From contig NZ_CP022316.1 of NCBI RefSeq assembly GCF_002216795.1, positions 2,509,205 through 2,573,204 of the forward strand: a DNA stretch of 64,000 bases, given 5' to 3'. The notes under the pieces are model-generated. The model made no database searches, had not been told where the DNA came from, and worked only from the letters and a program-made list of their open reading frames with translations. The DNA comes from Brachybacterium avium. GTDB lineage: Bacteria > Actinomycetota > Actinomycetes > Actinomycetales > Dermabacteraceae. Each line of letters opens with the position of its first letter. The first letter of the stretch is position 1. Of this stretch, positions 1-11,292 are shown one piece after another. Made by a program: the position numbers and the translations under genes.

Positions 1-983
1 GCTGGGTGATCGACTCCGCGCAGCGCGCGATCGCCGGCTCCAAGGACTACTTCCGGGTGATGGAGACCGCGGTCGATCCGCGTACCGCCGCGGTGATGGC
101 CGCACGGCCCGTCGATGCACGGGATGCGGGTCATGCGGACGGCACGGCGGGGGAGCTGCCGACGCCCGCGGGCGAGAGCGCGCCCGCCGCTGCGCTCGCC
201 GTCTCGCCGGTGCCGGGCGCCCCCGTCGTCGCCTTTAGGGAGGTGTCCTTCGCCTACGAGGACGACGACGACGTGCTGCACGGCATCGATTTCCAGATCG
301 ACCGTGGCGAGAAGATCGCGCTGGTGGGTGAGTCCGGCGGCGGCAAGTCCACCATCGTGAACCTGCTGCTGGGGCTCTACGAGCCGCGTCGTGGCAGCGT
401 GGAGGTGGTGGGCCATCCCAGCGCGGAGCTGCCGCTGGACCAGCTGCGTGCCCGCATCGGCGTGGTCTTCCAGGACGCCTCCCTGTTCTCCGGCACGATC
501 CGCGAGAACATCGCCTACGGCCGCCCCGAGGCGAGCGAGGAGGAGGTGGTCGCCGCTGCGCGCCGCGCCAACGCCGAGGCGTTCATCCTCCGCTTCCCCG
601 ACGGCTACGAGCAGGTGATCGGGGAGCGCGGGCTGAAGCTCTCCGGCGGGCAGCGACAGCGGATCGCGGTGGCCCGCGCGATCCTCAAGGACGCTCCGGT
701 GCTGGTGCTGGACGAGGCGACCTCGGCATTGGACACCAAGGCCGAGATCCAGGTGCAGAAGGGACTGGACGAGCTGATGACCGGCCGCACCTCGCTGATC
801 ATCGCCCACCGCCTCTCCACCATCGCCGAGGTGGATCGCATCATCACCCTGCGCGACGGCAACATCGACGAGATCGGCTCTCCCGCCGAGCTCGCGACCT
901 CCGGCGGGATCTACGCCCAGCTGCTCGCGCTGCAGAGCTCCGGGGACAGCCGCAAGCTCGCGAAGTTCGACATCACCGGCTGA
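1..983 (+). CDS. ABC exporter, C-terminal ATP-binding part (5' end outside window)
   Basis: The reading frame is already open at base 3, so the first GTG at base 6 is not a convincing start and the gene begins before the window. What remains is a linker followed by a complete nucleotide-binding domain: Walker A GESGGGKST near base 330, Q-loop in VFQDASLFSGTIREN, signature LSGGQRQR, Walker B VLVLDEATSALD and the H-loop in IIAHRLSTI. The order and the stretch before the domain fit the C-terminal half of a fused membrane/ATPase exporter (ABCB/MsbA-like), which pumps lipids, drugs or peptides out of the cell. The substrate cannot be told from this part. The linker (about residues 25-70) is unusually long and Ala/Pro-rich. 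The stop overlaps the end of the convergent permease gene by 11 bases. Confidence 0.9.
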   Translation, partial: WVIDSAQRAIAGSKDYFRVMETAVDPRTAAVMAARPVDARDAGHADGTAGELPTPAGESAPAAALAVSPVPGAPVVAFREVSFAYEDDDDVLHGIDFQIDRGEKIALVGESGGGKSTIVNLLLGLYEPRRGSVEVVGHPSAELPLDQLRARIGVVFQDASLFSGTIRENIAYGRPEASEEEVVAAARRANAEAFILRFPDGYEQVIGERGLKLSGGQRQRIAVARAILKDAPVLVLDEATSALDTKAEIQVQKGLDELMTGRTSLIIAHRLSTIAEVDRIITLRDGNIDEIGSPAELATSGGIYAQLLALQSSGDSRKLAKFDITG

Positions 984-1908
984 GCAGTCGGGGCAGCACC
1001 CGCACCAGCGCCACCATGCCCAGCAGCTCGACGAGGGTCTGAGTGACGACGGCGGCGGGGACTAGCGGGGACGGCATCGCCAGGGCCAGCGGGAGCACGA
1101 CGAGGGAGTTGCGGGTCGCCGCGGAGAAGGTCAGGGCACGGGCCGACGGGGTCTCGAGGCGCGCGAGACGTGCGGCGAGGATCCCGGCCGCCGTCGCCAG
1201 CACCAGGAAGCCGGCGTACACCGGCACCAGGACCAGCAGGGCAGTGCCCGCGCCGAGCACCCGCGGGGTCTGGGAGGCGACCACCGTGAACAGGACCAGC
1301 ATCATCAGCGGCACCATCGCGGGGGAGAGATCGAGACGCGGGGCCAGGCGCTGGAGCAGCGCAGCGGCCAGCAGCGGAAGCAGCACCAGCAGCACCAGGG
1401 CCCGCAGGAACGGGCCGGCCTCGATCATCCCCCGCGCCGTGCCGCCGCTCAGCAGCGGCACCAGCACCGGCAGGGCGACGAGCTGGGCGAGCATCAGCAG
1501 CGGGGTCGCGGCGAGCAACCGCTCGTGCGCCCCGCCCGCGAGCGCGCTGAACACGATGACGTAGTCGATGCACGGCGCCAGCAGCACCAGCAGGGCGCCG
1601 ACCAGCAGCTCGGGAGAGCTCGCCAACGGTCGGGTGAGCGCCCAGACGATCAGGGGGACGACCAGGAAGTTCACGGCCAGCAGGGTCAGCAGGAACCGGC
1701 CGTCTTGCAGCGCCGCGCCGATCCCGCGCAGCGGGATCCCGTGGAAGGTCACCAGTAGCAGCGCCGCGATCGTGGGCTCGACGGCGAGCTCGAGCGGTCC
1801 CGGCGCGGCGGGCAGCAGCGCCCCAAGCGCGAGGCCGACGGCGATCGCCGCGAGGTAGAGCGGGACCTGATGGCGGTCCAGGGCATCACCGAGGCGCCGG
1901 ATATCCAT
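973..1908 (-). CDS. ArsB/ACR3-like or bile acid:Na+ symporter-family permease
   Basis: This 311-residue protein is almost entirely hydrophobic, with about ten predicted membrane segments, as in the bile acid:sodium symporter / ACR3 arsenite efflux superfamily. It carries the segment LLAPCIDYVIVFSALAGG, whose cysteine sits where ACR3 pumps have their conserved membrane cysteine, and ATRNSLVVLPLALA near the C-terminus. I place the start at 1908 because a TATTGT box lies seven bases upstream and the protein then begins directly before the first membrane segment; the frame stays open to 2175 but that extension is Arg/Pro-rich. No arsenate reductase or ArsR gene is next to it, so arsenite export is a family-level guess and an organic-anion substrate is possible. 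Confidence 0.75.
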   Translation of the reverse strand: MDIRRLGDALDRHQVPLYLAAIAVGLALGALLPAAPGPLELAVEPTIAALLLVTFHGIPLRGIGAALQDGRFLLTLLAVNFLVVPLIVWALTRPLASSPELLVGALLVLLAPCIDYVIVFSALAGGAHERLLAATPLLMLAQLVALPVLVPLLSGGTARGMIEAGPFLRALVLLVLLPLLAAALLQRLAPRLDLSPAMVPLMMLVLFTVVASQTPRVLGAGTALLVLVPVYAGFLVLATAAGILAARLARLETPSARALTFSAATRNSLVVLPLALAMPSPLVPAAVVTQTLVELLGMVALVRVLPRLLSR

Positions 1909-1915
1909 GCATCGG

Positions 1916-1921
1916 ACAATA
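1916..1921 (-). promoter_or_regulatory. -10 box, leaderless start of the permease
   Basis: TATTGT on the minus strand ends seven bases before the ATG at 1908. The mRNA would start at or within a base or two of the start codon. Confidence 0.5.
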
Positions 1922-2080
1922 GTCGGGCTGAGCCCCGGCAGGGCGTCGGGCGTCCTCCTCCTCGCGCCGCAGGACCACAACCCTTCGCAGGAGGTCCGCC
2001 GGGGGCTAGCCTCGAGAGCGTCGGGACAGGCAGAGGCCACTCGGGCCGGCGTCCCGCGCGTCGCGTCCACAGGAGGAACC

Positions 2081-2311
2081 ATGGAACTCGTCCCCGGAAA
2101 CAGTCTGCTCACCGCCACCCCCGAGGAGGGTCGCCGGCTCGCGGTGACCCTCGCTCGCAAGACCATCGGCTTCATGCAGCCCGACGCGAGCGTGCGCGAG
2201 GTGCTGCGCCCCGCCTACGCGAACGACGCCGACTCCCTGACTGCGGCCGGTCAGGTCGTGGCCACCGAGTTCCAGACCATCGCCGCCGCCAACGACTACT
2301 GGCGCGGCTGA
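2081..2311 (+). CDS. Small protein of unknown function (76 aa)
   Basis: I do not recognise this family. The start at 2081 is well supported by AGGAGG at 2071-2076 with ideal spacing; upstream sequence in the same frame is shadow coding opposite the permease promoter. The product is soluble and slightly acidic, has no signal or membrane segment, and contains a central helical-looking stretch (EEGRRLAVTLARKTIGF) and a C-terminal AANDYWRG. It lies just upstream of the SPFH gene but is separated from it by a very strong hairpin, so it is probably its own transcription unit. Confidence 0.65.
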   Translation: MELVPGNSLLTATPEEGRRLAVTLARKTIGFMQPDASVREVLRPAYANDADSLTAAGQVVATEFQTIAAANDYWRG

Positions 2312-2315
2312 GAGG

Positions 2316-2369
2316 CACCTGGAGCGAGGACGCCACCGATCCTCATCGGTGGCGTCCTCGCTCCAGGTG
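2316..2369 (+). terminator. Perfect 25-bp hairpin after the 76-aa gene
   Basis: Bases 2316-2340 and 2345-2369 are exact reverse complements around a 4-base CCTC loop, starting five bases after the stop codon. No T tract follows. It is most likely an intrinsic terminator of the U-tract-free kind; being a perfect palindrome it could act on both strands. Confidence 0.75.
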
Positions 2370-2450
2370 TGCGCGGATCCAGGCGGCGTTCGGCAGGCTC
2401 GGGATAGCATGGGCCCGATCACACACTTCGGGGGCGACGAAGGAGCTCAC

Positions 2451-3662
2451 ATGGGATTCATCCAGGCATTCAAGGGCGCTGTCGGCGGGATGCTCGCCGA
2501 CCAGTGGAAGGACTTCCTCACCGTCCCGAACGGGCTGCCGCAGACGGCGGCACTGTTCCCGGCGGTGCCGCAGGGCACGAACGCGGGCCGCGGCTCGAAC
2601 ACCCGCGGCAGCGAGAACGTCATCTCCAACGGCTCCAAGATCCTGGTGCCGCAGGGATACGGCCTGATCACCGTGGTCGACGGGCGGGCGACGGGCCTGA
2701 TCACCGAGGCCGGCGGTTATGAGTTCAACGACCAGTCCCCGGATGCGCGCTCCGTCTTCGCCGGCGACGAGCTGCTGGCCTCGACCGTCGGCACCTCCTG
2801 GGAGCGCTTCAAGTTCGGCGGTCGCCCCTCCTCGCAGCAGCTCGCCTTCTACGTGAGCCTCAAGGAGATCCCGAACAACCGCTTCGGCACCCAGTCGGAG
2901 ATCTACTGGGACGACGCCTACCTCAACACCCAGGTGGGTGCGGTCTGCCGCGGCTCCTACACCCTGCGGATCATCGACCCGCTGCTGTTCGTGCACAACT
3001 TCGTGCCCGCCACCTTCATCTCCGCGAACGCCCCGGTGTTCGACTTCAGCGACGTCGACAACGCCGCCGGCGGGCAGCTGTTCCGCGAGGTCGTCGGCTC
3101 CCTCGCGCAGGCCTTCTCCCGCTACACGAACGATCCTGACAAGGGCAACCGCATCTCCCGCATCCAGGGGGACTCGGTGGGCTTCGCCCAGTCGCTGTCC
3201 GCGGCCGTCGAGGAGGGCTACCGCTGGTCCAGCGATCGCGGCCTCGCGATCGTGAAGACCGCGATCGTCTCCATCGAGTACGACAAGAACACCCGTGAGC
3301 TGCTGAAGGACGTGCAGAAGGCCGACGCCCTCTCCGGCGCCCGCTCGCAGTCCTTCATGAACCAGGCCGCCGCGCGCGGCGTGCAGGCCGCCGGCGAGAC
3401 CGGTGGCGGTGCGGGCCTGGCCATGTTCGGTGCGGGCATGGGAGCGGCCGGCGGCATGGTCAACCCGGTCCAGCCCTGGGCCCCGCCGGGCCAGCAGGCC
3501 CCGCAGCAGCAGGCCCCGCAGCAGCAGGCGCCCCAGCAGCAGGCGGAGCCCGCCCCCGCCGATCCGGTGGCCCAGCTCGCCCAGTACAAGCAGATGCTCG
3601 ACCAGGGCCTGATCACCGAAGCGGACTACGAGGCGGCGAAGAAGGCCGCGCTCGGTCTCTGA
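2451..3662 (+). CDS. SPFH-domain protein with C-terminal SHOCT domain (YdjI-like)
   Basis: This 403-residue protein has an SPFH/band-7 type core (about residues 30-300) of the virion-core/YdjI subtype, a low-complexity Gly/Ala region, a Gln/Pro repeat (residues 350-364) and a C-terminal short helical-pair SHOCT domain (roughly AQLAQYKQMLDQGLITEADY). SPFH proteins of this class assemble on membranes and organise microdomains; in Bacillus subtilis YdjI works with YdjG/YdjH and a PspA protein under membrane stress. AGGAG at 2441-2445 supports the ATG at 2451. The next gene, 19 bases downstream, encodes the zinc-ribbon membrane partner expected in such clusters. No PspA gene is visible nearby. 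Confidence 0.85.
   Translation: MGFIQAFKGAVGGMLADQWKDFLTVPNGLPQTAALFPAVPQGTNAGRGSNTRGSENVISNGSKILVPQGYGLITVVDGRATGLITEAGGYEFNDQSPDARSVFAGDELLASTVGTSWERFKFGGRPSSQQLAFYVSLKEIPNNRFGTQSEIYWDDAYLNTQVGAVCRGSYTLRIIDPLLFVHNFVPATFISANAPVFDFSDVDNAAGGQLFREVVGSLAQAFSRYTNDPDKGNRISRIQGDSVGFAQSLSAAVEEGYRWSSDRGLAIVKTAIVSIEYDKNTRELLKDVQKADALSGARSQSFMNQAAARGVQAAGETGGGAGLAMFGAGMGAAGGMVNPVQPWAPPGQQAPQQQAPQQQAPQQQAEPAPADPVAQLAQYKQMLDQGLITEADYEAAKKAALGL
3498..3542 (+). repeat. Three 15-base coding repeats (APQQQ)
   Basis: Three in-frame copies of a 15-base unit encode APQQQ three times, linking the SPFH core to the SHOCT tail. The third copy has two synonymous changes. Such units can change copy number by slippage. 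Confidence 0.85.
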
Positions 3663-3681
3663 CCCGGCACGGAACATCGCG

Positions 3682-5043
3682 ATGAGCGTCCCTCCCCAGG
3701 ACCCGCACGGGCCGCAGCCGGACCGACCCGCCGGGCCTGACCAGCCCGGCGGGCCGGTCCCGCCCGCGCAGAGCGGTCAGCAGCCCCCAGCCGGGCAGCC
3801 GCCGATGCTCGGCGACGAGGCGGTCGCGGAGGCCGCGGAGGCCGCCCGGCGGCACGCCGCGAACCGGATCATCGACACCAGCTCCGGCCAGGACGACGGG
3901 CTGAACAAGTGCCCCAGCTGCGGCAGTTCGGAGATCCGGTACTCGCTCACCGCGAAGGCGCTGGTCTGCTCCTACTGCCGGCACACCTGGAACGAGGAGA
4001 ACGCCGAGCAGGCCTTCGGACTGGACTCCTCGATCGCGGACCTGCGCGGCCACGTCATGGCCTCCGGCACCGCGGATGTCCGCGAGGATCTCACCATGGT
4101 CACCCTGAAGTGCCAGGGCTGCGGCGCCGAGGTGGTCATCAACGTCGACCAGGACCTGCAGGCCCGTTGCCACTGGTGCCGCCAGACCCTGTCGATCAAC
4201 TCCCAGATCCCCAACGGTGCGGTCCCCGACGCGGTGCTCCCCTTCCAGCTGACCCGCGAGGAGGCGATCGAGCGCATCGATGCCTTCACCGCGAAGCGGC
4301 GGACCTTCGCCCACCACCGCTTCAAGGAGGAGTACGTCCCGGACAACGTGATGGGCGTGTACATCCCCTACCTGGTCGTGGACGGCAACATGCACGCGGT
4401 GCTGCAGGGCACCGGCGAGCTCACCACCCGCCAGTACACCGTGACCCACGGCAGCGGCGACAACAAGCGCACCGAGACCTATTACGACGCCGACGTCTTC
4501 GGCGTCCAACGGGCCTTCGACCTGCTGGTGGACGACCTCACGATCGAGTCCGCCGAGCGGTTCAACGCCCAGGACAACGAGCAGGCCACGAACAACATCC
4601 TCAATGCCGTGCAGCCGTACGACACCGAGAACGCCGTCATCTATAACTCGAACTACCTCAAGAACTTCACCTCCGAACGGCGTGACCTCAACGTGCGCGA
4701 CGTCGATGACGATGTGGAGAACCATTTCCTGGCGATCGCCCGGGCCAAGGCCGTTCCCACCATCAACCGGTACGACCGCGGGGTGCGGTGGGAGCGGGAG
4801 GGCGTGGCCGTGCGCGGCACCCGCTGGGTCTCGGTGTACGTGCCGGTCTGGCTGTACAGCTACGCCGACTCCGCCATGGGGAAGGACTCGCTGGTCCACT
4901 ACATCGCGGTCAACGGGCGCAACGGCAACACGATGGGGTCGGTGCCGGTCTCGCATCCGAAGATCTTCGCCGTGTCCTGCGCCGCCGGCACCGTCGCCGC
5001 GGTGATCGGCGCGATCATCGGCTTCAGCCAGTTCCTGTTCTGA
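3682..5043 (+). CDS. TFIIB-type zinc-ribbon protein with C-terminal membrane anchor (YdjG-like)
   Basis: The 453-residue product starts with a Pro/Gln-rich tail, followed by two zinc-binding pairs: CPSCGSSEIRYS with CSYCRHTW (about residues 77-100), and CQGCGAEV with CHWCRQT (about residues 147-170). A long soluble middle domain follows, and a single hydrophobic helix at the extreme C-terminus (SCAAGTVAAVIGAIIGFSQF) anchors it in the membrane. This is the layout of YdjG-type proteins found beside SPFH proteins in Firmicutes and Actinobacteria. It probably ties the SPFH assembly to the membrane; no enzymatic motif is visible. It sits 19 bases after the SPFH gene and 48 before the small membrane gene, in one operon. 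Confidence 0.8.
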   Translation: MSVPPQDPHGPQPDRPAGPDQPGGPVPPAQSGQQPPAGQPPMLGDEAVAEAAEAARRHAANRIIDTSSGQDDGLNKCPSCGSSEIRYSLTAKALVCSYCRHTWNEENAEQAFGLDSSIADLRGHVMASGTADVREDLTMVTLKCQGCGAEVVINVDQDLQARCHWCRQTLSINSQIPNGAVPDAVLPFQLTREEAIERIDAFTAKRRTFAHHRFKEEYVPDNVMGVYIPYLVVDGNMHAVLQGTGELTTRQYTVTHGSGDNKRTETYYDADVFGVQRAFDLLVDDLTIESAERFNAQDNEQATNNILNAVQPYDTENAVIYNSNYLKNFTSERRDLNVRDVDDDVENHFLAIARAKAVPTINRYDRGVRWEREGVAVRGTRWVSVYVPVWLYSYADSAMGKDSLVHYIAVNGRNGNTMGSVPVSHPKIFAVSCAAGTVAAVIGAIIGFSQFLF

Positions 5044-5091
5044 GGAGACGGACCATGACCACCGCTCATCCGCACCCCCGAGGAGGACGCC

Positions 5092-5412
5092 ATGCTGCCG
5101 CTGCTCGCTGAGCTCTCCGCCGACCCGGCGACCATGATGCTGCTGGCTGATTCCGACTCCGGGGCCGGCGGCATCGCCATCCCCTTCCTGGCGGGACCGG
5201 CGGTGTTCGCGGCGGTGTACGGCGGCATCTACCGCTACTACCGCAACACCGACAAGCGGCACCACTTCGAGCGGGACACGGAGGTCGCGGTGGGCAACCT
5301 CCGCTCCGGCGACCGCAAGGTCGGCGAGAACAATCGCCAGCAGAACCGCCGGATGCGCGACGACAACAGCACCGACCACCTCCGCCGCGTGCGCCGCATC
5401 GCGGTGGACTGA
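5092..5412 (+). CDS. Small membrane protein of the SPFH operon (106 aa)
   Basis: The protein has one clear membrane segment (about residues 25-48, ending in a Tyr-rich GGIYRYYR) and a highly charged C-terminal half rich in Arg, Asp and Asn. GAGGAGG lies just upstream of the ATG at 5092. I know no named family for it. Its place as third gene of the SPFH/zinc-ribbon cluster suggests it is an accessory membrane subunit, comparable in position to YdjH but much shorter. The next gene starts one base after its stop, so they are cotranscribed. Confidence 0.7.
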   Translation: MLPLLAELSADPATMMLLADSDSGAGGIAIPFLAGPAVFAAVYGGIYRYYRNTDKRHHFERDTEVAVGNLRSGDRKVGENNRQQNRRMRDDNSTDHLRRVRRIAVD

Positions 5413-5413
5413 C

Positions 5414-7116
5414 GTGAGCACCGGGCCCGCGGCCGCAGGCACTGCGGCCGACGATGCAGAGGTGATCGTCGTCGGAGCGGGCCTGGCCGGGCTCGTGGCC
5501 GCCACCGAGATCGCCGACGCCGGCAGGCGCGTGCTGCTGCTGGAGCGCGAGGGGAGCAGGACCTGGGCGGGCAGGCCTGGTGGAGCTTCGGCGGGCTCTT
5601 CCTCATCGACTCCCCGGAGCAGCGCCGGCTGGGGATCCGCGACAGCCTCGACCTCGCCCGGCAGGACTGGCTGGGCTCCGCCGCCTTCGACAGCCCGGAG
5701 GATCAGTGGCCGCGCCGCTGGGCGGAGGCGTACCTGCAGTTCGCGGCGGGGGAGAAGCGGGAATGGCTGCGCGGTCTCGGCCATCGCAGCTTCCCCGTGG
5801 TCGGCTGGGCCGAGCGCGGCGACGGCCGCGCCGAGGGGCACGGCAACTCGGTGCCGCGCTTCCACATCACCTGGGGCACGGGGCCCGGGATCGTCGAGCC
5901 CTTCACCGCCAAGCTCGCCGCGCACCGGGCGAGCGGCCGCATCGTGCTGCGCACCCGCCGCGCCGTCCGCGAGCTGCTGGTCGAGGGTGAGCGCGTGACC
6001 GGGGTGCGCGGGGAGGTGCTGGCCGCGGATGCCACCCCGCGCGGCATCGGGTCGAGCCGGGAGGTCACCGGCGAGTTCACCCACCGGGCTGCGGCCGTGC
6101 TGATCGCCACCGGCGGCATCGGCGGCAACGAGGAGCTGGTGCGGAGCCTGTGGCCCGCTGAGCTGGGGACCATGCCCGAGCAGTTCGTGCACGGGGTTCC
6201 GGCGAGCGTCGACGGCACCGGGATGCTGGCCGCGGAGCGGGCCGGCGCGCGCTGGATCCACCGCGACCGGATGTGGCACTACACCGAGGGGATCCGCAAC
6301 TGGGACCCGGTGTGGCGCGGTCACGGCATCCGCATCCTGCCCGGCCCCTCCTCGCTCTGGATCGACGCCCGCGGGCGGCGCCTGCCCGCCCCGGCCTATC
6401 CCGGCTTCGACACCACCTCGACCCTGCGCCATCTGCGCACCACCGGGCACAACCACTCCTGGTTCGTGCTCACCCGGAAGATCATCGAGAAGGAGTTCGC
6501 CCTCTCCGGCAGCGAGCAGAATCCGGATCTCACCGGCAAGGACTGGCGGCAGGTGCTGGGCCGGGTGAAGCCCGGCGCCCCCGGCCCGGTGCAGGCCTTC
6601 CTCGACCACGGCGAGGACTTCCTGCAGGCGCGGAGCGTTCCCGAGCTGGTGGGGAAGATGAATGCGCTGACGGGCGAGGAGCTGGTCGACGCCGGCGAGC
6701 TCGAGCAGCTCATCCGCGCCCGCGATGCGGAGCTGCGCCACCCGTACTCGAAGGACGCCCAGCTCACGGCGCTGCGCGGAGCACGGAAGTACGTGGGGGA
6801 TCGGCTGATCCGTACCGCCGCCCCGCATGCCCTGCTGGATCCGCAGGCCGGGCCGCTGATCGCGGTGCGCCTGCATGTGCTGCTGCGCAAGACCCTCGGC
6901 GGGCTGGAGACGGACCTGGGCGGCAGGGTGCAGCGCACCGCCGGTGCCGCCGAGGCCGGGCCCGGGGCGCTGCCGGGACTCTATGCGGCCGGTGAGGCCA
7001 GCGGCTTCGGCGGCGGCGGGGTGCACGGACACAACGCTCTGGAGGGCACCTTCCTGGGTGGCTGCCTGTTCTCCGGCCGACAGGCCGCGCAGGGGATTCT
7101 CGTAGATCTGCGCTGA
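5414..7116 (+). pseudogene. FAD-binding dehydrogenase (KstD-like family), apparent frameshift
   Basis: The GTG at 5414 starts a protein with a Rossmann FAD motif VIVVGAGLAGLVAATEIADAG, then LLLERE. At the four-G run 5551-5554 the family sequence leaves this frame and continues in the next one as EQDLGGQAWWSFGGLFLIDS and on to 7116, ending with the flavin-binding ASGFGGGGVHGHNALEGTF. Restoring one base at the run gives a full protein of about 567 residues, the usual length for this family of flavin dehydrogenases related to 3-ketosteroid dehydrogenase and fumarate reductase. The downstream frame shows normal codon use with no other damage, so I suspect a sequencing error more than decay. Substrate unknown. 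Confidence 0.8.
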
Positions 7117-7164
7117 GATCCGGACTGACCTGCAGTGATCTGCATCATATCCACATCGTGAAAA

Positions 7165-7174
7165 CGAAATTTCG
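7165..7174. promoter_or_regulatory. AT-rich palindrome upstream of xdhA (possible operator)
   Basis: CGAAATTTCG is a perfect 10-base palindrome, overlapping TTCGAA at 7171-7176, inside the only AT-rich patch of the spacer. It lies directly upstream of the candidate -35 box and could bind a dimeric regulator of the purine operon. Confidence 0.35.
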
Positions 7175-7182
7175 AATTGGTG

Positions 7183-7211
7183 TTGCTTTCGTCTCACCGG
7201 TGGGCTAGTTT
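7183..7211 (+). promoter_or_regulatory. Candidate promoter of the purine operon
   Basis: TTGCTT (7183-7188) and TAGTTT (7206-7211) are separated by 17 bases, a standard housekeeping promoter layout, about 130 bases before xdhA. The 228-base spacer holds no other gene that I can see. Confidence 0.4.
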
Positions 7212-7344
7212 TCTCCCACGACACCGGCGCCGTTGTTCTGGCATGGATAACCATCGGGCTGGTTCGCGCAGATCCTGACCGCAACCGTGCCCTCGTGAAG
7301 GACCAGCGTCGGCGCTCGCCGCGCAGGTCGAGGAGCGTGCGGCG

Positions 7345-8840
7345 ATGGAGCCCACACAGATCACCGTCAACGGACGACCCCTGACCACTGCGGGGGCCGA
7401 GCCGCACACCAACCTGCTGACCTGGCTGCGTGACCAGGGGCTGACCGGAGCCAAGGAGGGCTGCGCGGAAGGGGAGTGCGGTGCCTGCGCCGTGCTCGTC
7501 GCCCGCCCCGACGGCGAGGGCGGCTCCCGCTGGACGTCGCTGAACTCCTGCCTGCCGCCGGCGCTCGCCTTCGCCGACCAGGAGATCGTCACCGCCGAGG
7601 GCCTCGGCGGCGCCCCCGGGATCGGCGAGGACGCCGAGCTGCACCCCGTCCAGCGCGAGATGGCCGAGCGCGGCGGCTCCCAGTGCGGCTTCTGCACCCC
7701 CGGCTTCGTGTGCTCGATGGCCGCGGAGTACTACCGTCCCGAGCGCCTCGCCGACGCGGAGGAGGCGACCGGCGAGCCGGCCGACGAGCCCGGGGATCAC
7801 GACCACGAGTGCGGCGCCAACGGCTTCGACCTCCACGCCCTCAGCGGCAACCTCTGCCGCTGCACGGGCTACCGGCCGATCCGCGACGCCGCCTACGCCC
7901 TCGGCGACCCCGCGCAGGATGATCCCCTGGCCCGGCGCCGCGAGCATTCCGCCCCCGGGGCTCCGGCGGTGAGCGTCACCAGCGGCGGGGCCGAGTTCCA
8001 CCGCCCGGCGGACCTCCCCGAGCTGCTGCGGCGCGTCGCCTCCGCGCCAGAGGCGACGCTCGTCGCGGGCGCGACCGACGTCGGGGTGGAGACCAACATC
8101 CTGCACCGGCGGCCCCCGCTGCAGCTGGCGATCGACCACCTGAGCGAGCTGCGCACCCTGATCCAGACCCCGGAGCACCTCGAGATCGGCGCCGCGCTGA
8201 CCCTCTCCGAGATCGAGCGCGACCTCGACGGCCGCGTCCCGCTGCTGGCCCAGCTCTTCCCCCAGTTCGCCTCGCGGCTGATCCGCAACAGCGCCACCCT
8301 GGGCGGCAACATCGGCACCGGCTCCCCGATCGGGGACTCCGCCCCGGCGCTGCTGGCCCTGGACGCCCGGATCGTCCTCGCCTCCGTCGACGGTGAACGG
8401 GAGGTGCCGATCAGCGAGTACTTCACCGGCTATCGGCAGACCGTCCGCGCCCCGCACGAGATCATCCGGGCGCTGCGCATCCCCCTGCCGGTGCTGCCGG
8501 CCACCACCTTCCTGAAGATCGCCAAGCGGCGCTTCGATGACATCTCCTCCGTCGCCGTCGCGATCGCGCTGCAGGTCGAGGACGGCCGGGTCCACCGGGC
8601 CCGGATCGGGCTCGGCGGCGTGGCCGCCACCCCGCTGCGCGGCGAGGCGGCCGAGGAGGTCCTGACCGGAGCCCCGTGGACCGCACCCACCGTCCGTGAG
8701 GCGGCCGCGGTGCTCGCCGCCACCGGCACCCCGATGGATGACCACCGAGCCAGCTCCCGCTACCGCCGGGCGATGCTCGAACAGTCCCTGCTGCGCTTCT
8801 ATGCCCGCAGCCGACCGACCGCACAGACGGAGGTTCCGCG

Positions 8841-8844
<4 letters not shown>
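7345..8844 (+). CDS. xdhA: Xanthine dehydrogenase, iron-sulfur/FAD subunit
   Basis: The 499-residue small subunit transfers electrons from the molybdenum site to NAD+ via two 2Fe-2S clusters and FAD. Cluster one uses Cys40, Cys45, Cys48 and Cys69; cluster two uses Cys114, Cys117, Cys171 and Cys173 (SQCGFCTPG and NLCRCTGYRP). The stretch between the two halves of cluster two contains a short acidic/His insertion (about residues 138-158). The FAD domain follows from about residue 205 with LVAGATDVG and TLGGNIGTGSPIGD. AGGAG at 7331-7335 supports the start. It overlaps xdhB by ATGA, as expected for subunits made together. Confidence 0.95.
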
Positions 8845-11291
<2,447 letters not shown>

Positions 11292-11292
11292 C

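Noticed and set aside
7165-7174. LexA/SOS box
   Set aside because: The palindrome CGAAATTTCG does not match the actinobacterial SOS box pattern TCGAAC-N4-GTTCGA.
3613-8745. A 1710-codon open frame on the minus strand
   Set aside because: It lies opposite five well-supported genes, has the Gly/Arg/Ala/His-rich make-up of antisense shadows in GC-rich DNA, and shows no domain.
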